Origin: Prevotella sp. UBA2739
Lineage (GTDB): Bacteria > Bacteroidota > Bacteroidia > Bacteroidales > Bacteroidaceae
Assembly: GCA_002353525.1 (NCBI GenBank)
Contig: DEJV01000003.1
Location: forward strand, 1-17,684
Direction of reading: 5' to 3'
Length of the DNA: 17,684 nucleotides
In this document: one piece after another, positions 8,215 to 15,404 of the stretch
Layout of the letters: the number at the start of each line of letters is the position of its first letter
Numbering within the stretch: the stretch's first letter is position 1
Translations under genes and position numbers: made by a program
The notes under the pieces: generated by a model
Database searches by the model: none
What the model was told of the DNA's origin: nothing
The model's input: the letters and a program-made list of their open reading frames with translations, nothing else

Positions 8215-8246
8215 TTTGGTTGTTTGCCAAAAATAGTATAATTTTG
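8215..8246 (+). promoter_or_regulatory. Promoter of the B12-uptake unit
   Basis: TTTG at 8215-8218 and TAATTTTG at 8239-8246 match the -33 and -7 boxes of Bacteroidetes with the expected 20-base gap. The predicted transcript start near 8250 falls right at the beginning of the cobalamin riboswitch. Confidence 0.7.
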
Positions 8247-8252
8247 CACGCT

Positions 8253-8421
8253 GAAATTTGGTTCTCCCAATCATATTGAGGGAGATGAAAAGGGAATCAG
8301 GTGAGAATCCTGAACAGAGCCCGCTGCTGTAAGCTCATTGTGTTATCAGCAAAAAAGCCACTGTCTGTCTCCGACGGGAAGGTGCTGATAATTGAGCAAA
8401 GTCAGAAGACCTGCCGGTTTC
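8253..8421 (+). promoter_or_regulatory. Cobalamin (vitamin B12) riboswitch
   Basis: The canonical blocks appear in order: GGGAATCAGGTGAGAATCC (from 8292), CCCGCTGCTGTAA (8320-8332), GCCACTG (8357-8363), GGGAAGG (8376-8382), and the B12 box AGTCAGAAGACCTGCC (8400-8415). The ends can pair as P1, GAAATT (8253-8258) with GGTTTC (8416-8421). Binding of adenosyl- or other cobalamin is expected to lower expression of the downstream TonB receptor. No clear terminator follows before the ATG at 8476, so control may be at translation; this last point is inference. Confidence 0.95.
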
Positions 8422-8475
8422 ATAACAACAAACAAGATACCCTCTTCGGGATATAAGAAGGTAAAAAGAACGAAT

Positions 8476-10635
8476 ATGAAGAAATTGTTGATCGTAACCG
8501 CTATGCTGCTATGCCAGTATAGTATGGTGTTTGCCCAAAAGCATCTTCGCGACTCTGTTGAACTCAAGAATGTCACCGTCATTGGCAAGAGCAAGACACA
8601 GAAGCTGCGCGAGGGAGCCTTGTCGGTGAATGCCATTGACGTGCGCTCGATGGTCAACTCGCTGACCAACCTCAACAGCCTGGTCGACAAGACTGCCGGT
8701 GTGAAGGTGCGCGAGGAAGGCGGCGTGGGCTCCGACTTCGACCTGAGCATCAACGGCATGTCGGGCAACTCGGTGCGCTACTTCCTCGACGGCGTTCCCT
8801 TGGACACCAAAGGAAGCAACGTGTCGCTGGCCAATCTGCCCATCAACCTGATCGACCACATAGAGATCTATAAAGGTGTAGTGCCCACATGGCTGGGAAG
8901 CGACGCGCTGGGTGGCGCCGTGAACATCGTCACCAGCCGCAAGAAGGCAAACTATCTTGACGTCAGCTACGGCTTCGGATCGTTCCATACGCATCAGGCC
9001 GATCTCAACAGCCAGTATATCTTTGCCAACGGACTCACCATAAGGCCCACCCTGGGAGTGAAATACTCGAAGAACGACTACATGATGAAAGGCGTAGAAG
9101 TGTGGGACGAGGAGAGCCGCCAGTACACCAATGCCAACCGCCGTCGTTTCCACGACGACTATTTCTCGCTCATCGGGCAGCTGGAAGTGGGTGTGACCGA
9201 CAAATGGTGGGCCGACGATTTCTTTGTGAGTGCCTCGTATGCCAAGACAAAGAAAGACCTGCAGACCGGTACCCTCCAGAGCAAGGTGATCGGTATGGCC
9301 GACAGAGAGGCTGATGCCTGGAATATTTCGGCCCACTACCGCAAGCACCATTTCCTGATGGAGAACCTCCACGCCAACCTTGCCCTGTCGCACACCTGGG
9401 ACACCTCACTCACCACCGACACCGCTTACCGCAAATACAACTGGGACGGCGACTACATCGTCAGCTCGCGTAACGAAATCAACGGGCGAGCCCGTTCGAT
9501 GAGACACTATAAGCGGCCACTCACCCTCATTCGGGGCGACCTGAACTATATGTTTGGCGGAGCCCAGGAAACCAAGGAGCCTGGTGCCGACATGCATTCG
9601 CTGAATTTCAGTTATTCGCTCAACCGGACTGGCAACAAGAGATGGGATGAGGTGGACAACACCTTCGAGCCCTCTAACGACGTACTGTCGAAGCATATTT
9701 TCGGACTCACCTACAACCAGTCGCTGTTCGGCAACAGAATGTACAACTCGTTCTTCGTCAAAGACTATCTGAACCACATGTATGTGGAACAGACCGACAT
9801 CCAGTCGGTCACAGGGTCGAGAGATGTCATGGGCTCCTCCACCAGCAATCATTTCGGATATGGTGTGGGCAGCCGGTTCCAGTTTGCCGAGCCTCTGTCG
9901 CTGAAAGCCAGTTTCGAGCATAGTGTCAGACTGCCCCTAGCCCGTGAGTTGCTGGGCAACGGAACAACCATCTATGCCAACATGGCACTCAAGCCTGAAA
10001 GCAGCAACAACGTGAACGTAGGCATCTACGGAACATGGAAGAATGACGACCACACCCTCTCTTACGACGTGAACGGATTTCTGCGCTATGTCGACAACTA
10101 TATCCAACCCACCGTATCAGAGAAGGAAGGAACGCTGCAATATACCAATGTGCCGGCCGTACACATCAAGGGTGCAGAGGCTGAGTTGCGCTACGACTGG
10201 CAACAGCGCCTGCAGGTGGTTGGCAACATCAGTTGGCAAGATGCCCGCGACCGACAGAAATTCAAGAACGACGGCAAGCCCTCGGTCACCTACAACAACC
10301 ATGTGCCGAACCGTCCGTGGCTCTTCGCCACCACAGAGGTTCACTACACCTTCCGCAACCTCTTCGAAAAGACCGACCGCCTGGTGCTGGGCATGGACTA
10401 TCAGTGGGTGCACTGGTTCTTCCTGTCGTGGGAGGGATACGGCGCACTCGACACCAAGGCACGCATTCCCGAGAAGAACGATGTGGGTGCTTCCCTCACC
10501 TATTCGTGGCATCGCGACCGCTACAACATCTCGCTAGACTGCACCAACCTGCTGGACAAAACTCTCTACGACAACTACAAGCTGCAGAAACCTGGCAGGG
10601 CCATCTTCGCCAAGTTCAGGGTGCTGATACAATAG
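8476..10635 (+). CDS. btuB: TonB-dependent outer-membrane receptor, BtuB-like (cobamide uptake)
   Basis: The product is 719 aa from ATG 8476. The open frame runs back into the riboswitch at 8392, but residues MKKLLIVTAMLLCQY... form a clear signal peptide ending near VFA|Q, which fixes the start. It then goes almost directly into the plug domain (about 45-165; SLVDKTAGVKVRE, DLSINGMSGNSVRYFLDGVPL, IDHIEIYKGVVP, LGGAVNIVT), with no SusC-type N-terminal extension. The rest is a beta-barrel rich in alternating aromatic strands and ends ...FAKFRVLIQ. VTVIGK near the mature N-terminus may be the TonB box. The receptor would import its ligand across the outer membrane using TonB energy. Ligand assignment to B12 or related cobamides rests on the riboswitch, not on binding residues. 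Confidence 0.9.
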   Translation: MKKLLIVTAMLLCQYSMVFAQKHLRDSVELKNVTVIGKSKTQKLREGALSVNAIDVRSMVNSLTNLNSLVDKTAGVKVREEGGVGSDFDLSINGMSGNSVRYFLDGVPLDTKGSNVSLANLPINLIDHIEIYKGVVPTWLGSDALGGAVNIVTSRKKANYLDVSYGFGSFHTHQADLNSQYIFANGLTIRPTLGVKYSKNDYMMKGVEVWDEESRQYTNANRRRFHDDYFSLIGQLEVGVTDKWWADDFFVSASYAKTKKDLQTGTLQSKVIGMADREADAWNISAHYRKHHFLMENLHANLALSHTWDTSLTTDTAYRKYNWDGDYIVSSRNEINGRARSMRHYKRPLTLIRGDLNYMFGGAQETKEPGADMHSLNFSYSLNRTGNKRWDEVDNTFEPSNDVLSKHIFGLTYNQSLFGNRMYNSFFVKDYLNHMYVEQTDIQSVTGSRDVMGSSTSNHFGYGVGSRFQFAEPLSLKASFEHSVRLPLARELLGNGTTIYANMALKPESSNNVNVGIYGTWKNDDHTLSYDVNGFLRYVDNYIQPTVSEKEGTLQYTNVPAVHIKGAEAELRYDWQQRLQVVGNISWQDARDRQKFKNDGKPSVTYNNHVPNRPWLFATTEVHYTFRNLFEKTDRLVLGMDYQWVHWFFLSWEGYGALDTKARIPEKNDVGASLTYSWHRDRYNISLDCTNLLDKTLYDNYKLQKPGRAIFAKFRVLIQ

Positions 10636-10681
10636 AGGTGAGAAGTGAGAGGTAAGAGGTGAGAAGTGAGAGGTGAGAGAA
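10636..10681 (+). repeat. Heptamer array ARGTGAG after the receptor gene
   Basis: Six 7-bp units (AGGTGAG, AAGTGAG, AGGTAAG, AGGTGAG, AAGTGAG, AGGTGAG) start at the base after the receptor's stop codon. They lie inside the 122-base gap between the receptor and the lipoprotein gene. The same ARGTGAN unit recurs near 13148 and, inverted, near 15405. Confidence 0.8.
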
Positions 10682-10757
10682 TACCGGCACGACTCGCCTT
10701 GTGGAAGAGTACAAACGGAAATTATACAATCAATTCTTTATAAAAAACTAACTAAAA

Positions 10758-12041
10758 ATGAAAAAACTGAATTTTTATTGGATGGCGCTTTTGGCGCTCA
10801 TGACAACACTGAGCTTTACTGCTTGTTCAGATGACGACGATCCCAAGACCGATCCCGACACCGATCCTGTGGAGGAAGTTACCCCTTACCATTTCGACCT
10901 GACTGTAACCGTCGGCAAGCAAGGTGGTATGGGACGTGACGTGACCACCATCATGCAGAGCATTCCTTCACTCGAGGGCACTGGTGTGGTAGACTTCAAG
11001 AATGTGGGTGCGGAAATCAATGCCGACTACTCGATGGAAGCCATCGTAAAGGGCAAATACTATTATCAGGTTCCCGTTTCTGCCGACCGCTTCGTGAAAC
11101 TGCAGTTCGTCAACAACCAGATGAAGGTGGTTCAGGCTCAGCCGTTCAAGACCAACACCTACAACTGCCGCCAGTATACGCATGCATGGATCAACGATAA
11201 CACCCTGGTCATCATGGCTGCCAACGGCGACAAAGATGCCATTGTGTGGACCAAGCTCAACACCGACAACATGACCATCCTCGACGAGGGAACCCTTAGT
11301 CTGAGTCTTACTGACGACTGGGAAAGTTTTACCACAAGTGGTATACTGGCCTATCGTGAGAGTGACAACAAACTGTTCTACTTCTATTATCAGAAGAAAG
11401 GATCAGGACGTAAAGCCACGAACGAAAAGTATTTCCGCATTTGCGTTATCAACGCTCAGACCATGGCTGTGGAACAGAATATCATCAATAGCGAAGCTAA
11501 CGAGATGGCAGGTTCAGCATATGGAGAACTTCTGCAGCAAACCGTTTTCTTCGATGAAAGCGACAACCTATATCTTGTGGCATTCAATGACTCTGACGCT
11601 GGAGAAATGGGAAAACTCTTGCGTATCAGCAAGGGAAAATTCGACTTCGATAAAGGATTCGACGGATTTCCTAACAGCGACGGCAAACTGCTCACCGTAC
11701 AGTATATGGGCAACGGCAAGGTGTTCTGCTACTCACGCCACGACGATAGTGCTCTCGGAACAGCCATTGACAGTTATGCCCACTATTACAGTGTTATTGA
11801 CCTGAATAGCAGAACTCGTACCCGCATGGCTATCAATGGTGCAGAGATTCCTTATAGCAGTGGACGTTTCTCACAGCGTTCTGCTTTCGATAAGAAAGAA
11901 GGTAAACTGTATTTTGGTGTGAACACTGAAAACGACCAGCCTTGCATCTACATCTATGATGTGAAGGACGGAACCGTAAAAGAGGGTATGAAAGTATCTG
12001 AAGGCTATTACTTCGAGCAGATTCGTATTCTAGAGGATTAA
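10758..12041 (+). CDS. Surface-type lipoprotein, DUF4374-like (putative B12 or metallo-ligand binding partner)
   Basis: The product is 427 aa. It has a lipoprotein signal peptide with the lipobox ...SFTAC, acylated Cys at about 23, then SDDDD, which resembles the Bacteroides tag for export to the cell surface. The mature part is rich in short beta strands with recurrent aromatic segments (YYYQVPV, LFYFYYQKK, YLVAFNDSD, PYSSGRF), compatible with a beta-propeller. I recognise it as DUF4374-like, a family often found beside TonB receptors in Bacteroidetes, including a partner of siderophore receptors. Here it follows the riboswitch-controlled receptor by 122 bases and is followed by a terminator, so it may capture cobamides as BtuG does in Bacteroides. 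The family call is from memory, and the ligand is an inference from context. Confidence 0.72.
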   Translation: MKKLNFYWMALLALMTTLSFTACSDDDDPKTDPDTDPVEEVTPYHFDLTVTVGKQGGMGRDVTTIMQSIPSLEGTGVVDFKNVGAEINADYSMEAIVKGKYYYQVPVSADRFVKLQFVNNQMKVVQAQPFKTNTYNCRQYTHAWINDNTLVIMAANGDKDAIVWTKLNTDNMTILDEGTLSLSLTDDWESFTTSGILAYRESDNKLFYFYYQKKGSGRKATNEKYFRICVINAQTMAVEQNIINSEANEMAGSAYGELLQQTVFFDESDNLYLVAFNDSDAGEMGKLLRISKGKFDFDKGFDGFPNSDGKLLTVQYMGNGKVFCYSRHDDSALGTAIDSYAHYYSVIDLNSRTRTRMAINGAEIPYSSGRFSQRSAFDKKEGKLYFGVNTENDQPCIYIYDVKDGTVKEGMKVSEGYYFEQIRILED

Positions 12042-12114
12042 ATTATAAAGTAACCAGATTCCGGTTGTTTCAGGGATTCCGGAAAAACCGGAGATAGTCT
12101 TCGATTATTTACGA

Positions 12115-12161
12115 AATCAGGGCGTGTCATTATATTTTGACACGCCCTGATTCTCTTTTTT
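12115..12161 (+). terminator. Rho-independent terminator of the B12-uptake unit
   Basis: A perfect 15-bp stem (12115-12129 with 12138-12152, core CAGGGCGTGTCA/TGACACGCCCTG) has an 8-base loop and is followed by TCTCTTTTTT. It sits 73 bases after the lipoprotein stop and only 22 bases before the fmt promoter box. Confidence 0.93.
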
Positions 12162-12174
12162 CAATTTTAAGTAG

Positions 12175-12182
12175 TATCTTTG
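12175..12182 (+). promoter_or_regulatory. -7 box of fmt, almost touching the start codon
   Basis: TATCTTTG (then C) is an exact TAnnTTTG match. Only 5 bases separate its last G from ATG 12188, and 8 from the in-frame ATG 12191, so the transcript would have almost no leader. Confidence 0.65.
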
Positions 12183-12187
12183 CAGGC

Positions 12188-13153
12188 ATGATGAAGAAAG
12201 AGGATTTGAAAATCGTGTTTATGGGCACCCCCGAGTTTGCGGTGGGAACACTACAGCGACTCGTGGAAGGAGGATATAACGTGGTGGCTGTTGTTACTCA
12301 GCCCGACAAACCCGTGGGACGGCATCAGGATACCTTGCAGCCGTCGGAGGTGAAGCGCTATGCGCTGGAGCACGGGCTGCCCGTCCTGCAGCCGGAGAAG
12401 ATGAAAGACCCGGAGTTTGTGGAGCAGTTGCGCTCCTACCACGCCGACGTACAGGTGGTGGTGGCCTTCCGCATGCTGCCCGAGGTAGTGTGGGACATGC
12501 CGCGTTTTGGCACTTTCAATGTTCATGCCGCCCTGCTGCCCCAATACCGCGGTGCTGCTCCCATCAACTGGGCTGTTATCAATGGTGAGACGAAGACTGG
12601 TGTGACCACCTTCTTCTTAGATCATGACATCGATACGGGCCGCATCATCATGCAGAAACCCTTCCCCATTCCCGATGATGCTGATGTGGAATATGTCTAT
12701 GACGGACTGATGCACTTAGGTGCTGACATTGCCGTTGAGACAATTGACCGGATACTGGAGGGCGATGGGCAGGTGGAGGCCGTTCCACAGGAGGAATGGA
12801 ATGCCACCCATTTACAGACGCTAAAGCCCGCTCCAAAAATATTCAAGGACACTTGCCGCATCGACTGGAATAAGTCTGCCAAACAAGTATACGATTTCGT
12901 GCGTGGTCTTAGTCCCTACCCTGGAGCCTGGACCACCCTGGTGAGTCCCGACGGCAAGTCCACCGTCTTAAAGATTTTCAAGACAGTCAAGGTCGATGCC
13001 GCCCAGACCGGCTCCACCATCCGTGTGGAAGGCAAGAAGCTGATGGTAGGTGGCCTGGAGCTTGTCGAGCTTCAGCTCACAGGCAAGAAGCGCATGCTGG
13101 CCCGTGACTTCCTCAACGGTTTCCGCGAAATAGAAAAATACTTAATTAAGTGA
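12188..13153 (+). CDS. fmt: Methionyl-tRNA formyltransferase
   Basis: The product is 321 aa from ATG 12188; the ATG at 12191 gives one residue less and cannot be excluded. Fmt moves a formyl group from 10-formyl-tetrahydrofolate to Met-tRNA(fMet) so that translation can start. The catalytic triad of the family is visible as Asn111, His113 (FNVHAALLPQYRGAAPINWA) and Asp149 (DHDIDTG). KIVFMGTPEFAV is the N-terminal fold start. The C-terminal OB-like tRNA-binding domain covers about 205-315. The frame is also open upstream to 12137, but this overlaps the terminator and promoter. The stop codon TGA (13151-13153) lies inside a heptamer repeat. It is convergent with the glucokinase gene. Confidence 0.96.
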   Translation: MMKKEDLKIVFMGTPEFAVGTLQRLVEGGYNVVAVVTQPDKPVGRHQDTLQPSEVKRYALEHGLPVLQPEKMKDPEFVEQLRSYHADVQVVVAFRMLPEVVWDMPRFGTFNVHAALLPQYRGAAPINWAVINGETKTGVTTFFLDHDIDTGRIIMQKPFPIPDDADVEYVYDGLMHLGADIAVETIDRILEGDGQVEAVPQEEWNATHLQTLKPAPKIFKDTCRIDWNKSAKQVYDFVRGLSPYPGAWTTLVSPDGKSTVLKIFKTVKVDAAQTGSTIRVEGKKLMVGGLELVELQLTGKKRMLARDFLNGFREIEKYLIK

Positions 13154-13214
13154 AAAGTGATAAGTGAAGAGCTTATTCAAGTAACAAGTAATAAGTGAAA
13201 AGTGACAAGTGTGA
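13148..13214 (+). repeat. Heptamer array AAGTGAN at the end of fmt
   Basis: Units AAGTGAA, AAGTGAT and AAGTGAA begin at 13148, so the fmt stop codon is part of the first one. After a short break (GAGCTTATTC), further units follow: AAGTAAC, AAGTAAT, AAGTGAA, AAGTGAC, AAGTGTGA. The last ones form the left arm of the terminator at 13198-13253. Confidence 0.8.
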
Positions 13215-13253
13215 TTACTCTCGCGATTGAGATTTCACACTTGTCACTTTTTT
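13198..13253 (+). terminator. Terminator hairpin between convergent fmt and glucokinase genes
   Basis: A 17-bp perfect stem pairs AAAAGTGACAAGTGTGA (13198-13214) with TCACACTTGTCACTTTT (13235-13251). The loop is 20 bases and more T follow. It should end fmt transcripts; on the other strand the T-run is poorer, but it may also serve the convergent glucokinase gene. The arms are made of the heptamer repeat unit. Confidence 0.8.
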
Positions 13254-13263
13254 ATCATCGAAT

Positions 13264-13347
13264 AATTGTCAATCCCCAATTAGTTCCCGTTCTCGTTCCC
13301 GTTATCGTTCCCGTTGAAATAATTGTCAATTATCAATTATCAATTGG
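13264..13347 (+). repeat. Composite hexamer/heptamer repeat block downstream of glucokinase
   Basis: A heptamer-like stretch (AATTGTC, AATCCCC, AATTAG) comes first. Five hexamers follow at 13283-13312 (GTTCCC, GTTCTC, GTTCCC, GTTATC, GTTCCC), and then GTTGAAATAATT and the heptamers AATTGTC, AATTATC, AATTATC, AATTGG. The layout of hexamers, A-rich link and AATTATC heptamers is the same as just before prfC (17175-17240). It ends at the glucokinase stop codon, which is encoded on the other strand. Confidence 0.8.
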
Positions 13348-14325
13348 CTAAATTTCCCATCCCACGGCAGAGGCACCGAGCACGGCAGCGCTCGAACCGT
13401 CGAGACCGCTGATGAGGAACTTGGGTTTGCCTTTGAAGATCTTCAGGGCATGAGCCTCGTAGCTCTCCTTGATGGGATTCATAATCAGGTCGCCAGCCTT
13501 GGTCAGGCCACCGAAGAAGATAAATGCCTCAGGACTCGAGAAAGCGGCAAAGTCAGCGCAGGCCTCACCCAGCATGTCACCCGTAAACTTATACACGCGC
13601 AGGGCCAGCTTGTCACCCTTGCCGGCAGCTATCGACACGTCCAGCGAGGTGATGTCCTCCGCCTTCATGTCGCGCAGCAGCGAGGGCTCGTCGCTGTTAG
13701 CCAGGAACTCACGAGCCGTGCGGGCCACACCCGTTGCCGAGCAGTAAGCCTCCAGACAGCCCGTACGTCCGCAACCACACGACCGTCCGTTCTCACGGCG
13801 CATGATGACGTGACCCAGCTCACCGGCAAAACCGTCGTGGCCATACACCAGCTGACCGTTGATCACGATACCCGAGCCTACACCTGTGCCCAGAGTCAGC
13901 ACGATGAAGTTCTTCATGCCACGGGCCACACCGTAGATCATCTCGCCCACGGCAGCGGCGTTGGCGTCGTTGGTCAGCGCCACGGGCAGGTTGTTCAGTC
14001 GCTCGCTGAACATTTTTGCCAGGGGCACCACGCCGTCGTGCGCCCATGCCAGGTTCGGAGCGAACTCAATCGTTCCGTTATAGTAGTTGCCGTTCGGCGC
14101 ACCAATACCCATCGCCTTGATCATGTCCAGTCCGCCCACCTCTTCTATAATGGGCTGCAGGGCCACCACGCAGGCGTCCACATAGTCCTCCACCTTGTCG
14201 TAGCCTTGTGTCTTGATGGCAGTAGTCGCCTTAATCTCGCCACGGCTGTCAACAATTCCGAACACCGAGTTGGTTCCGCCGAGGTCCAAACCAATCACAT
14301 AAGGTTTGATCATTTGTGTATCCAT
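13348..14325 (-). CDS. ROK-family glucokinase
   Basis: The product is 325 aa, encoded on the minus strand. It shows the ROK sugar-kinase layout: ATP loop DLGGTNS (14-20), catalytic Asp120 in TNDANAAA, second phosphate loop LGTGVGSG (145-152), and the ROK zinc site GELGH (His172) with Cys183, Cys185 and Cys190 in CGCGRTGCLEAYCS. It has no N-terminal helix-turn-helix, so it is a kinase and not a ROK repressor. Glucose is the most likely substrate (glucose to glucose 6-phosphate), but other hexoses are possible. Starts at MDTQ (14325) or MIKP (14313) are both open. It is convergent with fmt and divergent from the LysE-type gene. Its leader of about 100 bases contains an 8-bp repeat array. Confidence 0.93.
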   Translation of the reverse strand: MDTQMIKPYVIGLDLGGTNSVFGIVDSRGEIKATTAIKTQGYDKVEDYVDACVVALQPIIEEVGGLDMIKAMGIGAPNGNYYNGTIEFAPNLAWAHDGVVPLAKMFSERLNNLPVALTNDANAAAVGEMIYGVARGMKNFIVLTLGTGVGSGIVINGQLVYGHDGFAGELGHVIMRRENGRSCGCGRTGCLEAYCSATGVARTAREFLANSDEPSLLRDMKAEDITSLDVSIAAGKGDKLALRVYKFTGDMLGEACADFAAFSSPEAFIFFGGLTKAGDLIMNPIKESYEAHALKIFKGKPKFLISGLDGSSAAVLGASAVGWEI

Positions 14326-14335
14326 ACAATTTATA

Positions 14336-14350
14336 TTTTTAGTTTTTAGT
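14336..14350 (-). promoter_or_regulatory. Tandem ACTAAAAA motifs just upstream of the glucokinase start
   Basis: On the minus strand ACTAAAAACTAAAAA ends 10 bases before the ATG. It is most simply the A-rich leader that replaces a Shine-Dalgarno site in Bacteroidetes. The half-site is the same as the arm of the galM palindrome, at the same distance from the start codon. Confidence 0.4.
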
Positions 14351-14382
14351 TAGAAAAAAATCATCTTCCGTCCGAAAGCATC

Positions 14383-14424
14383 TCTCGTACCCACGTACCT
14401 TCGTACCCTCGTACGCTCGTACCT
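14383..14424 (-). repeat. Five 8-bp repeats with CGTAC core in the glucokinase leader
   Basis: CGTAC occurs at 14386, 14394, 14402, 14410 and 14418, exactly 8 bases apart. On the coding strand of the glucokinase gene the unit is GGTACGAR. The array lies between the predicted -7 box (14430-14437, minus strand) and the start codon, so it would be in the mRNA leader. Confidence 0.9.
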
Positions 14425-14429
14425 TCTCG

Positions 14430-14437
14430 CAAAGGTA
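14430..14437 (-). promoter_or_regulatory. -7 box of the glucokinase gene
   Basis: On the minus strand this reads TACCTTTG, followed by C, an exact TAnnTTTG match. Transcription would start near 14426, giving a leader of about 100 bases. No good -33 box was seen. Confidence 0.6.
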
Positions 14438-14554
14438 TGAAAAAGTTAGGAGTTACGAGTGTAGCATCCCAAGTAATTTCTGCTATTTAACAAAAATTTA
14501 CAGCCAAATCACAAAAACAACCTTACAAAGCCACCCTACTTCCATTTTTTTCAG

Positions 14555-14562
14555 TACCTTTG
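14555..14562 (+). promoter_or_regulatory. -7 box of the LysE-type gene, close to the start codon
   Basis: TACCTTTG (then C) is an exact match to the Bacteroidetes box. Its last base is 8 bases before ATG 14571, so the leader should be only a few bases long. Confidence 0.65.
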
Positions 14563-14570
14563 CACTCACT

Positions 14571-15239
14571 ATGCCATTACCATTCCATATAGACATTGTC
14601 GATCTCGTGTTCAAGGGCATCCTCATCGGCATGATTGCCTCCGCTCCCATGGGGCCGGTGGGCATCCTTTGTGTGCAGCGCACCCTGAACAAGGGACGGT
14701 GGTATGGCTTCGTCACCGGCATCGGGGCAGCCGTCAGCGACATCATCTACGCCCTCATCACCGGAGCAGGCATGAGCTTCGTCATGGACATCATCAACAA
14801 CCAGCAAAACAAGTTCTGGCTGCAGCTCTCGGGCAGCATCATGCTGCTCGTCTTCGGCATCATCTGCTGGCGCTCCAACCCCACGAAGAACATGCACCAG
14901 AGCGGTTCCAACAAGGGCACCCTCTTCCACAACGGGTTCACCGCCTTCCTGGTGACCTTCTCCAACCCGCTGATTATCTTCCTGTTCATGGGTCTTTTCG
15001 CCCAGTTTGCCTTCGTCATCCCCGACCATCCCTTCGAGATGTTCATCGGCTACCTCAGCATTGTGGCCGGTGCCCTCATCTGGTGGTTTGGACTCACATG
15101 GCTGGTCGACAAGGTGCGCAACATCTTCGACGAGAGCGGCATCCTCATCATCAACCGAGTCATCGGTTGTGCCGTCATCCTCTTCTCGCTCATCGTCCTC
15201 TTCGGCACCGTCTTCAACCTCTACAATTTCCACTACTGA
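14571..15239 (+). CDS. LysE/RhtB-family transporter (exporter)
   Basis: The product is 222 aa and hydrophobic, with about six membrane segments (approximately 10-30, 45-65, 75-95, 120-145, 155-180 and 195-220). The first segment with APMGPVGILCVQRTLNKGRWYG matches the LysE/RhtB family signature of amino-acid and small-molecule exporters of the inner membrane. The substrate is not apparent. It is the first gene of a four-gene run in the same direction and has its own -7 box. The stop is followed after 13 bases by AATTGAY heptamers. The start is fixed by the promoter box just upstream. Confidence 0.88.
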   Translation: MPLPFHIDIVDLVFKGILIGMIASAPMGPVGILCVQRTLNKGRWYGFVTGIGAAVSDIIYALITGAGMSFVMDIINNQQNKFWLQLSGSIMLLVFGIICWRSNPTKNMHQSGSNKGTLFHNGFTAFLVTFSNPLIIFLFMGLFAQFAFVIPDHPFEMFIGYLSIVAGALIWWFGLTWLVDKVRNIFDESGILIINRVIGCAVILFSLIVLFGTVFNLYNFHY

Positions 15240-15252
15240 GGAAGGCCCAGTT

Positions 15253-15378
15253 AATTGACAATTGATAATTGACAATTGATAATTAGGCCTGACGGCATCA
15301 AAACTAAAGGTCGCAAGACAGTTCCCGTTATCGTTCCCGTTATCGTTGAAAAAAATTCAATCCTCAATTATCAATTAA
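15253..15378 (+). repeat. Composite repeat block between LysE-type gene and DUF4924
   Basis: The block contains heptamers AATTGAC/AATTGAT (15253-15280, a 14-bp unit twice), then a core of about 43 bp (15287-15329) shared with copies at 16981 and 17140 with four mismatches, then hexamers GTTCCC/GTTATC alternating (15321-15347), and then AATTATC/AATTAAC heptamers (15366-15379). No promoter or gene is seen in the block. Confidence 0.85.
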
Positions 15379-15404
15379 CGAATAGTTTCAGCAAGAAAAG
15401 GTAA

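Noticed and set aside
8392..8475. N-terminal extension of the TonB receptor into the riboswitch
   Set aside because: The signal peptide begins at ATG 8476, and the upstream codons overlap the B12 box.
12058..12094. Alternative hairpins with TCCGG/CCGGA after the lipoprotein gene, read as a riboswitch or attenuator
   Set aside because: Short stems of 5-7 bp without any gene-proximal start region; the strong terminator follows directly, so no regulated gene is in reach.
13450..14349. 299-codon plus-strand open frame opposite the ROK kinase
   Set aside because: The minus-strand protein has all ROK motifs; the plus-strand translation has none and is His/Val/Arg-rich as expected of a shadow frame.
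14336..14350. Second operator of the gal type before glucokinase
   Set aside because: Only direct half-sites, no palindrome, and the motif ACTAAAAA at this distance from the ATG is better explained as an A-rich translation start region, as also seen before the lipoprotein gene (10746-10757).
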